Source: Clostridia bacterium BRH_c25
GTDB lineage: Bacteria > Bacillota_A > Clostridia > Lutisporales > Lutisporaceae
Direction of reading: 5' to 3'
Assembly: GCA_001515955.1 (NCBI GenBank)
Contig: LOES01000081.1
Coordinates: 1 to 9,017, forward strand
DNA length: 9,017 nucleotides
The stretch's first letter is position 1, and each line of letters begins with the position of its first letter. The translations under genes and the position numbers were made by a program. Below the pieces are notes generated by a model that did not search any database, was not told where the DNA came from, and saw only the letters and a program-made list of their open reading frames with translations. Shown in pieces: positions 1 through 5,146 of this stretch.

Positions 1-2
1 TC

Positions 3-911
3 GCAGTTATAGAGGTAGGGCTGGGGGGAAGATTCGACGCAACAAATGTGATAAACCCTATGCTTTCCGTGATAACCTCCATTAGCTATGACCATATGGA
101 TATACTGGGAGATACTATAGAGAAGATAGCCTATGAGAAGGCAGGCATTATCAAGGAAGGTTCAACCGTGATAATGTATCCCCAGCAGTTCCCTGAAGTG
201 CTGGATGTCATAGAAGAAGTGCGCAGAGAGAGAAAGGCTGTATTGGTAAAGGTTAATACAGCATCAGTGATGCTCAAGGAATACAATATGGGCGGACAAA
301 TAATTGATTTCAAATATCGGGACTATGATATACATGACATAAAGCTGCCCCTTATCGGAGATCATCAGATAAGCAATGGAGCTGTAGCACTGACTGCTGT
401 AGCAGAACTGGATAGAATGGGATATGGTGTAGGAGCAGATGCCGTCAGGAAGGGCATTGAGACTGTGAAATGGCCTTGCCGGTTGAGCATAGCGAGCACC
501 AAGCCTCTGATATTAATCGATGGCGCCCACAATGAAGATGGGATAAATTCTCTGCAAGGGGCACTGTCCAAATACTTCAGCAGCAGAAAGATAATATTTG
601 TAATAGGAATGCTGAAGGATAAGGATTACGGTTATGCAATAAGAAAGCTTATGCCAATGGCTCGTCACACAGTAGCCACAGAACCGGTGAGTGAAAGGGC
701 TCTGGCTGCAGACGCAATGGCTGAAGCAGTGAAGCCGTATTGCAGTAGTATCTCTGCAGAGCCGGACATAATAAAAGCTATTGATAAAGCTAAGGAGCTG
801 TATGAAAAGGACAGTATGATATGCATATGCGGCTCACTATATCTTGCAGGTACCGCATACGAATATGTCACACGTAGGGAACGCATTGCATGCGTCCCGC
901 TTCAGGGATGA
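3..911 (+). CDS. folC: Folylpolyglutamate synthase / dihydrofolate synthase, 5'-truncated by the window edge
   Basis: This ATP-dependent cytosolic ligase adds glutamate to folates, and in many bacteria also makes dihydrofolate from dihydropteroate. The frame is already open at base 3, so the true start lies upstream. 302 residues are visible; the family is usually about 430, so roughly the first 125, with the P-loop, are missing. Visible landmarks in order: GLGGRFDATN (visible residues 6-15), the family block YDHMDILG followed by IAYEKAGIIKEG (about 29-53), GDHQISNGAVAL in the middle, and the C-terminal-domain signature DGAHN (173-177) followed by GMLKDKDYG. The C-terminus CGSLYLAG is also typical. 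A GTG at 48 is internal to the conserved block and is not a start. The stop at 909-911 is followed within 10 bases by a terminator, so this is the last gene of its transcription unit. The call is secure; the balance between the two enzyme activities cannot be read from sequence. Confidence 0.96.
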   Translation, partial: AVIEVGLGGRFDATNVINPMLSVITSISYDHMDILGDTIEKIAYEKAGIIKEGSTVIMYPQQFPEVLDVIEEVRRERKAVLVKVNTASVMLKEYNMGGQIIDFKYRDYDIHDIKLPLIGDHQISNGAVALTAVAELDRMGYGVGADAVRKGIETVKWPCRLSIASTKPLILIDGAHNEDGINSLQGALSKYFSSRKIIFVIGMLKDKDYGYAIRKLMPMARHTVATEPVSERALAADAMAEAVKPYCSSISAEPDIIKAIDKAKELYEKDSMICICGSLYLAGTAYEYVTRRERIACVPLQG

Positions 912-920
912 ACTTAATTG

Positions 921-947
921 AAAAAAGCGCGAAATCCGCGCTTTTTT
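921..947. terminator. Bidirectional intrinsic terminator between folC and ychF-like gene
   Basis: The A6-GCGCG arm (921-931) pairs with CGCGC-T6 (937-947) around the 5-base loop AAATC. The A-run on one side and the T-run on the other let it end plus-strand folC transcription and minus-strand ychF-like transcription. It abuts the ychF-like stop codon (948-950) directly. Confidence 0.9.
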
Positions 948-2036
948 CTATACATTAAATCTGAAGTTTATTATATCTCCGTCATGTACGATGTATTCCT
1001 TCCCTTCAAGGCGGTACAGGCCTTTTTCCTTGGCTTTCGCCATGGAGCCCAGCTCTTGCAGGTCCTTGAATTTAACGGTCTCAGCTCTTATGAAGCCTCT
1101 TTCTATATCAGAGTGGATTTTTCCTGCAGCCCTTCTTGCATCTGTGCCCTTTTTTATCGTCCAGGCTCTTACTTCATCTTCACCTGCAGTAAGAAAGGAA
1201 ATCAGCCCCAGGTAATCATAAGTGGTGCTTGCAAGCACATCGATACCAGACTTTTTGATGCCAAGCTCCTCCATGAATATCAGTCTGTCTTCCTCTTCAA
1301 GTTCACTGATTTCCATTTCTGCTTTGGCACATACCTCTATAACAGGAACATTTCTCTCTTCAGCATACTTCAAAACATCCTCCTTCTGGGGATAACTGCC
1401 TGATTCAAGGGAATTTTCATCAATGTTAATGACCAGTATCATTGGCTTCTCTGAAAGGAAGCTGAAGGTCTTGAGGAGCTCACGCTCTTCATCTGTAAGG
1501 TTTATCTGGTGTATCAGAAGTCCATTTTCAAGGCCCTCCTTACACTTCTTAATTACAGCAAGCTCCAGGAGGTTTTCTTTAGTGACCTTTTTGCCGCTTT
1601 CTATTCTGGCTATCCTATTGTCTATAATGCTTAAATCAGCGAAGAGCAGCTCCAGGTTCACTGTCTCTATATCACGCATTGGGTTCAGGGAGCCTTCGAC
1701 ATGCAGTACGTCAGGGTTATCAAAAGCTCTGATGATATGTACAAGAGCATCAACCTTCCTTATATCCTCGAGGAATTGGTTTCCTACTCCTTTACCTGCA
1801 CCTGCTCCGCTGACCAGCCCTGGAACGTCGATAAAATCTATAAGGGCATAGGCTGTTTTTTTGGGATTGTAAAGCTTGGAGAGAAAATCGATTCTATAAT
1901 CAGGAACCTTTGCAGAGCCTACGTTGGAAGCCATTTTTCCCGAAGCAAAGTTAGATATTTCTGCATGGGCATGGGTAAGCAAATTAAAGAATGTCGTTTT
2001 GCCAACAAGGGGAAGGCCAACCAGACCTATTTTCAT
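948..2036 (-). CDS. YchF/OLA1-family ATPase (Obg-related), divergent paralogue type
   Basis: A 362-residue protein, the usual length for YchF (about 363). The family is a ribosome-associated TRAFAC P-loop NTPase that prefers ATP. Seen in order: P-loop GLPLVGKT (7-14); G3 motif DVPG (70-73) followed by Leu instead of the catalytic Gln, as expected for hydrophobic-substituted GTPases; NIDE (204-207), the NxxE form that replaces NKxD and underlies ATP preference; CAK (236-238) at the G5 position; and a C-terminal TGS domain (about 278-362) with RAWTIKKG, AGKIHSDIERGFIRAE and a YIVHDGDIINF-type end. The usual P-loop is NVGKST; here it is LVGKTT, so this may be a second paralogue rather than the canonical copy. 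For that reason no symbol is given. The start is ATG 2034-2036 with AGGAGGT 9 bases upstream. It lies 25 bases downstream of the DUF4364 gene, so the two are probably co-transcribed. Confidence 0.93.
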   Translation of the reverse strand: MKIGLVGLPLVGKTTFFNLLTHAHAEISNFASGKMASNVGSAKVPDYRIDFLSKLYNPKKTAYALIDFIDVPGLVSGAGAGKGVGNQFLEDIRKVDALVHIIRAFDNPDVLHVEGSLNPMRDIETVNLELLFADLSIIDNRIARIESGKKVTKENLLELAVIKKCKEGLENGLLIHQINLTDEERELLKTFSFLSEKPMILVINIDENSLESGSYPQKEDVLKYAEERNVPVIEVCAKAEMEISELEEEDRLIFMEELGIKKSGIDVLASTTYDYLGLISFLTAGEDEVRAWTIKKGTDARRAAGKIHSDIERGFIRAETVKFKDLQELGSMAKAKEKGLYRLEGKEYIVHDGDIINFRFNV

Positions 2037-2061
2037 GAGTATTACCTCCTATGATATATTT

Positions 2062-2586
2062 TTAATTTATCAAGGAACCTATTAATTGGCTGTATATTTT
2101 TTCTGAGGAGTTTTTCCATTTTTCACAGACCTGCTTTGCCTGCTTTGCAGATACTACACTAAGCTTGAGATCCATGAGTACAAGGTCTTTCTCTATTACT
2201 TTAAGAGTTACTATGTATTCTTTATCGCATATCTTGTTATACTCCGCAATTACTTGAAACTCCTTCTTCAGGCTGTCCTTGTTCTTGCTTATATAATTAT
2301 TGATTATTCCGTAGGTATTTTTTGAAATTCTATGCTCAAAAACCTCAATTGCTTTTTCGCCGCTTTCGGTAGTTGCGAAGCATTGTTTTTTCTGGTACAG
2401 CAATTGCTTTATCATACCTGCCTCTTCCAGCTCTGAAATGCACTGCTGAAAGGTGAAGAAGTCTATAAGGTTGTTCTCTAATATAGCATTTGTAATCTGT
2501 GCCTTAGTCAGAGGAATATCCATTTTATTTAAAAGATATAATATCATAAGCTTCTTATCAGCCATTACTCCGCTGTCAAAAATCAT
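2062..2586 (-). CDS. DUF4364 family protein (predicted winged-helix)
   Basis: A 174-residue soluble protein with no signal peptide or membrane segment. The N-terminal 80 residues read as a winged helix-turn-helix: ADKKLMILYLLNKMDIPLTK, then ITNAILENNLIDFFTFQQCISELEEAGMI, then a short wing ending FATTESGEKAIEVFE. The C-terminal half (about 100-174) alternates charged helix and strand, including KEYIVTLKVIEKDLVLMDLKLSV. This pattern matches DUF4364, which I know from clostridial genomes and whose role is not established; DNA binding is inferred from the fold only. Start ATG 2584-2586 has GGAG 8 bases upstream. It is the first gene of an apparent two-gene unit with the ychF-like gene. Confidence 0.82.
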   Translation of the reverse strand: MIFDSGVMADKKLMILYLLNKMDIPLTKAQITNAILENNLIDFFTFQQCISELEEAGMIKQLLYQKKQCFATTESGEKAIEVFEHRISKNTYGIINNYISKNKDSLKKEFQVIAEYNKICDKEYIVTLKVIEKDLVLMDLKLSVVSAKQAKQVCEKWKNSSEKIYSQLIGSLIN

Positions 2587-2639
2587 GCAATCATCTCCAG
2601 TATGTTTTGCTTAAAGCATTCTATTACTATATTAAGCTA

Positions 2640-2669
2640 ATTATAGCATAGTTGATTTTAGTATGGCAA
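2640..2669 (-). promoter_or_regulatory. Sigma-A promoter with extended -10 for DUF4364 - ychF-like operon
   Basis: Read on the minus strand: -35 TTGCCA (2664-2669, 5 of 6 matches to consensus), 18-base spacer, -10 TATAAT (2640-2645) preceded by TGC, giving an extended -10. Transcription should start near 2633, leaving a leader of roughly 47 bases. The -35 element overlaps the foot of the upstream SASP terminator. Confidence 0.68.
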
Positions 2670-2709
2670 AAACAAAAATCAGACATAATTCAGTCTGACT
2701 TTTGTTTTT
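2668..2709 (-). terminator. Intrinsic terminator of the SASP gene
   Basis: TCAGAC (2679-2684) pairs with GTCTGA (2693-2698) around an 8-base loop. After one A/C mismatch, the stem continues as a ten-pair A/T-rich arm (2668-2677 with 2700-2709). On the minus strand it ends in a T-rich tract, as an intrinsic terminator should, 21 bases after the SASP stop. Confidence 0.8.
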
Positions 2710-2729
2710 TTTCATATATTTGAACTCTG

Positions 2730-2954
2730 TTATTTGCCTTCAAGCTGTTGCTCTGCCATAGCGATCAGCTTCTTAACCATGCTTCCTCCGACCCTTCCGC
2801 AGTCCTTTGAGGATAGATTTCCCCAGTAGTCTTCGGAGCCTTGGTGTACCGGCAAATTTAACTCTGAAGCTATTTCATACTTCATATTATCAAGAGCTGT
2901 GTGAGCTTTTGGAACTTCTAATCCTTTATTATATCTTCCGCTTCCTGCAGCCAT
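2730..2954 (-). CDS. Alpha/beta-type small acid-soluble spore protein (SASP)
   Basis: A 74-residue protein of the family that coats and protects DNA in dormant spores and is degraded at germination by the GPR protease. The GPR recognition segment is at about 24-31 (MKYEIASE), with cleavage expected between Glu27 and Ile28. The conserved C-terminal DNA-binding block runs from WGNLSSKD through GRVGGSMVKKLIAMAEQQL (44-71). Cys52 sits just before the GRVGG turn. The start is ATG 2952-2954 with AAGGAGGG 7 bases upstream. It has its own terminator and so is probably monocistronic. Expression in the forespore from a sigma-G promoter is expected from the family, but I could not place a convincing sigma-G -35/-10 pair in the very AT-rich 200 bases upstream. 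It could be any of several paralogues, so no symbol is assigned. Confidence 0.95.
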   Translation of the reverse strand: MAAGSGRYNKGLEVPKAHTALDNMKYEIASELNLPVHQGSEDYWGNLSSKDCGRVGGSMVKKLIAMAEQQLEGK

Positions 2955-3163
2955 TTAATAACCCTCCTTAAATATCATATATTATAATTTGATATGGTTT
3001 TATGAATTTATATAAGCTTTGCTTTAGTCACATTTCCCTGCTGCATTATTAATTTAACCTTTTTGTATAGAAAATATGTTAGAACATTATGTTTTTATAC
3101 ATAATATTATAACCGGATGCATATAATTATAGTTTTAGGAAATTTAATATAATTAAATTTCAA

Positions 3164-3188
3164 AGGGCAAGTAAAAAGTCCTTGCCCT
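3164..3188 (-). terminator. Hairpin, probable terminator of the 62-aa gene
   Basis: AGGGCAAG (3164-3171) and CTTGCCCT (3181-3188) form a perfect 8-bp stem with a 9-base loop, starting 15 bases after the stop of the minus-strand gene at 3204-3392. On the minus strand the stem is followed by a TTTGAAATTT tract, a weak U-run, so termination may be incomplete. Confidence 0.6.
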
Positions 3189-3203
3189 CAGTTCTGATCA
3201 GTA

Positions 3204-3392
3204 TTAAGTCATTTTTCTTTTGATTGGCAGTTTTCTTCCCTTATTTGTTCCATTTCGGTGAACACCCTGCTGCTGTACCTTCTGTGACGTTGCTTCCCTG
3301 TGAAAGTGTCTGACTTGCGGCAGTATCAGTTCCCTGGAGAATTCAACTCTGTGTCCCTGGATGTTTGTAAAATTACTATGCCTCATAGACAT
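3204..3392 (-). CDS. Small basic hypothetical protein (62 aa)
   Basis: I do not recognise this gene. The chosen start is ATG 3390-3392, because GGAGGTG lies 6-8 bases upstream on the minus strand; a TTG at 3405-3407 opens the same frame but overlaps that ribosome binding site, and a second ATG (3384-3386) is also possible. The 62-residue product is hydrophilic, with no membrane segment or signal peptide. It is rich in His, Arg, Lys and Gln (for example VRHFHREATSQKVQQQG, then a GRKLPIKRKMT tail), so it should be strongly basic. Support for it being real is the good ribosome binding site and the hairpin just after its stop. Its placement between an SASP gene and a possibly Spo0A-controlled gene hints at a sporulation role, but that is only context. 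It may also be a fast-evolving or decayed gene. Confidence 0.5.
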   Translation of the reverse strand: MSMRHSNFTNIQGHRVEFSRELILPQVRHFHREATSQKVQQQGVHRNGTNKGRKLPIKRKMT

Positions 3393-3573
3393 ATCTTTCA
3401 CCTCCAATATAGCGCATCAATAATTAATGCTTTTATCGGATGTATGCTTCAATGGAAGGTATAGAGAAATTACGTCATATTTATTTTGCCCCGAAAAATT
3501 TTTTAAAAGCCTCTATTATATGTTGTTTTTTTACATATATAGGACAACTTACATATTTTCTTCACAGCGGATG

Positions 3574-3605
3574 TTGTCGAAACGTCTAATAATATCTGGT
3601 ATAAT
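3574..3605 (+). promoter_or_regulatory. Promoter with Spo0A-type box for the lipoprotein deacetylase
   Basis: An extended -10, TGGTATAAT (3597-3605), lies 64 bases before the lipoprotein start codon. No good sigma-A -35 is present at 17 bases; instead TTGTCGAAA (3574-3582) contains a full match to the Spo0A box TGNCGAA (3575-3581). Its centre falls near -34 relative to a start at about 3612. This is the layout of Spo0A-activated sigma-A promoters, where the box overlaps the -35 region. A second TATAAT at 3613-3618 is less well supported. Confidence 0.6.
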
Positions 3606-3669
3606 CAAGGTATATAATCTGTATAAAAAATATTTCATTATTCATTGTACATATCGAAAGGAGCAGCAC

Positions 3670-4773
3670 ATGAAACGATTGAAGCAGATAACTGCAGTAC
3701 TTTTCGCACTTATTCTGGCACTTGGTTTTACGGGATGTAAACCTCGGTTAGTGGAAGAAAATCGCGAAAAACCGGAACAGAACCAACCAACACAGGTAGA
3801 ATCCAATAATGAACCGCAAGAAAACGATCAAGATCAGGATAATAATGAAAACAAAGCAGATAAAATTGATTTGAAAGAAATAAAAGCCAATGAAAACGGC
3901 CAGGTTATGATACTTATGTATCATGGTATAAGTGATAAGGAAGCCGAATGGGTAAGAACGGCAGATAACTTCAGAAAAGATCTGAGGACTCTGTATGATG
4001 AGGGATACAGACTGATCAGCCTTAAAGACTATATAGAGAATAATATTAAGGTTGAAGCCGGATATACACCATTTGTAATGACCTTTGATGACGGTCTGCT
4101 GAACAGCTATAATATAATAGAAGAAAACGGGGAGAAAAAAATTGATCCCGATTGTGCAGTAGGAATACTTGAGGAATTCAAAAAGGAACATCCTGACTTT
4201 GGCAGAGGAGGCAGTTTTTTCGTTTTTTATCCGATTCCTTTCAGACAAAAGGAGCTTATTAAGGAAAAATATGAGTTCTTAATACAGAATGGATATGATA
4301 TAGGGAACCATGCATATACTCACGAGAACCTTGGAAAGCTTAGTATTGAAGATGTTCAGAAGGCCTTGGGAAAGAATGTGAAGCTCACTCAGGGATACTT
4401 GCCGGGGTATGATGTTTACGCCCTTGCACTTCCTTATGGCATCGGACCAAAGGGAGACGGCTACATATATGCAGCCCAGGGCGAATATGACGGGGTAAAA
4501 TACAATCATAGAGCAGTGCTCAAGGTGGGAAGCAATCCGGCACCATCACCTGTAGACATCAAGTTTGATCCCATAAGGCTCCCCAGAATAAGAGCCAGTG
4601 AAATGAATACCGCCGGCACAGGAATTTATGATTGGCTTCAGCACTTTGAAAAGAAGCCGGAAAAGCGTTACATAAGCGATGGCAACCCGGATACTGTGGC
4701 AATACCTGAAAGTGAAAAGGACAATGTAGATCAGAGCAAGCTTAATGGGAAAGAATTGATAATATATAATTAG
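3670..4773 (+). CDS. Lipoprotein polysaccharide deacetylase (CE4 / NodB homology family)
   Basis: A 367-residue exported lipoprotein predicted to remove acetyl groups from an N- or O-acetylated polysaccharide, such as peptidoglycan or an exopolysaccharide, on the outer face of the membrane. Residues 1-23 form a lipoprotein signal: MKRLKQ, a hydrophobic core, and the lipobox-like FTGC with Cys23. Residues 24-75 are a low-complexity Glu/Gln/Asn/Asp-rich tether. The catalytic domain (about 78-325) starts with MILMYHGIS (80-88), has motif 1 TFDDG (138-142; Asp140 catalytic, Asp141 metal), motif 2 HxxxH as HAYTH (214-218, metal ligands) and motif 3 as ALPYG (253-257). The Arg found in motif 3 of PgdA-type enzymes is absent, as in other CE4 subgroups with xxPYG. 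Start ATG 3670 is preceded by AAAGGAG; the frame is open back to 3427, but only this start gives a signal peptide. The substrate is not readable from sequence. It is monocistronic, with a promoter and terminator of its own. Confidence 0.92.
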   Translation: MKRLKQITAVLFALILALGFTGCKPRLVEENREKPEQNQPTQVESNNEPQENDQDQDNNENKADKIDLKEIKANENGQVMILMYHGISDKEAEWVRTADNFRKDLRTLYDEGYRLISLKDYIENNIKVEAGYTPFVMTFDDGLLNSYNIIEENGEKKIDPDCAVGILEEFKKEHPDFGRGGSFFVFYPIPFRQKELIKEKYEFLIQNGYDIGNHAYTHENLGKLSIEDVQKALGKNVKLTQGYLPGYDVYALALPYGIGPKGDGYIYAAQGEYDGVKYNHRAVLKVGSNPAPSPVDIKFDPIRLPRIRASEMNTAGTGIYDWLQHFEKKPEKRYISDGNPDTVAIPESEKDNVDQSKLNGKELIIYN

Positions 4774-4777
4774 GAAT

Positions 4778-4822
4778 AAAATAAACGAGATTAGTTGAAA
4801 ACCAACTAATCTCGTTTATTTT
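4778..4822 (+). terminator. Strong intrinsic terminator after the deacetylase
   Basis: A perfect 20-bp stem, 4778-4797 with 4803-4822, around the loop AAAAC. The core is CGAGATTAGTTG, flanked by A/T pairs that run into a T-rich tract. It begins 5 bases after the stop codon and insulates the following riboswitch unit. The A-rich left arm could also support termination from the other side, but no minus-strand gene reads into it. Confidence 0.93.
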
Positions 4823-4838
4823 TATTATTCGATACAAA

Positions 4839-4868
4839 TTGACATATAACGACAAATAATGATATGAT
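4839..4868 (+). promoter_or_regulatory. Sigma-A promoter of the riboswitch-chemoreceptor unit
   Basis: -35 TTGACA (4839-4844, perfect), 18-base spacer, -10 TATGAT (4863-4868, 5 of 6). The predicted start near 4875 gives about 60 bases of leader before the aptamer and about 270 bases of leader before the chemoreceptor start codon. Confidence 0.72.
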
Positions 4869-4937
4869 TAGCATAGGTAGACAATAGTACTAATTATTTA
4901 ATAGCAATATTTCAGTTGTAAAACATACAGACATAAT

Positions 4938-5019
4938 AATATTGTCAAACATATCGAAAGATAGAGACGCAAAGCCACGGGTCCAAAGTATATTGCAATG
5001 ACAGCCGGGGTGCAGTTTT
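4938..5019 (+). promoter_or_regulatory. Cyclic-di-GMP-I (GEMM-I) riboswitch aptamer
   Basis: This RNA element binds the second messenger c-di-GMP and controls the downstream gene. It shows the class I landmarks in the right order: CAAAC (4946-4950) leading into the P2 arm TATC-GAAA-GATA with its GAAA tetraloop (4952-4963), then the nearly invariant GACGCAAAGCC (4966-4976), then the second helix opening GGGTC (4979-4983) and closing GACAGCC (5000-5006), and GGGG (5007-5010) as the 3' block. An imperfect P1 can be drawn between 4938-4944 and 5013-5019, with G4944 pairing C5013. The tetraloop-receptor architecture and order match the family well. The base I align to the ligand-contacting G is G, not the A of the cGAMP-sensing GEMM-Ib variants, so c-di-GMP is the likelier ligand. 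The expression platform is the terminator at 5030-5072. Confidence 0.93.
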
Positions 5020-5029
5020 TTGTATTAAT

Positions 5030-5072
5030 ACACAGACCGAGGATTATGTAATGCCGAGGCCTGTGTTTTTTT
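5030..5072 (+). terminator. Riboswitch expression-platform terminator
   Basis: ACACAG (5030-5035) pairs with CTGTGT (5061-5066), followed by a run of seven T (5066-5072). Inside, after an A/C mismatch, CCGAGG (5037-5042) faces CCGAGG (5054-5059), giving GC pairs around tandem G-A mismatches, then a short capping stem. It starts about 10 bases after the aptamer and about 75 bases before the coding start, so ligand binding very likely decides transcription read-through. I could not derive a convincing antiterminator, so the sign of control (ON or OFF) is open. Confidence 0.85.
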
Positions 5073-5146
5073 CATATATGGGAGGGTGATATTTTAGCAA
5101 AGAGGTGTAGGATTCAACTACTTAAAAATGTGTGGAGGTGTCTATT

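Noticed and set aside
918..2054. Several long plus-strand open frames opposite the ychF-like gene
   Set aside because: They are antisense to an unmistakable YchF/TGS protein, have no ribosome binding sites, and their products have the Ser/Leu/Phe/Arg-rich composition typical of reverse-strand shadows.
2971..3060. Sigma-G promoter upstream of the SASP gene
   Set aside because: Expected from family biology, but candidate -10 elements such as CATATCA lack a correctly spaced -35, so no site is called.
3517..3539. Inverted repeat TATATGT / ACATATA with a T-rich 9-base centre
   Set aside because: It consists almost only of A/T in a very AT-rich spacer and has no clear relation to a promoter or gene end; chance is likely.
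3427..3669. Upstream in-frame extension of the deacetylase lipoprotein
   Set aside because: The extension has no ribosome binding site, runs through the predicted promoter and Spo0A box, and would bury the lipoprotein signal peptide 81 residues inside the protein.
5132..5146. GTG start for the chemoreceptor five codons upstream
   Set aside because: The GTG overlaps the GGAGGTG ribosome binding site that serves ATG 5147, and it has no ribosome binding site of its own.
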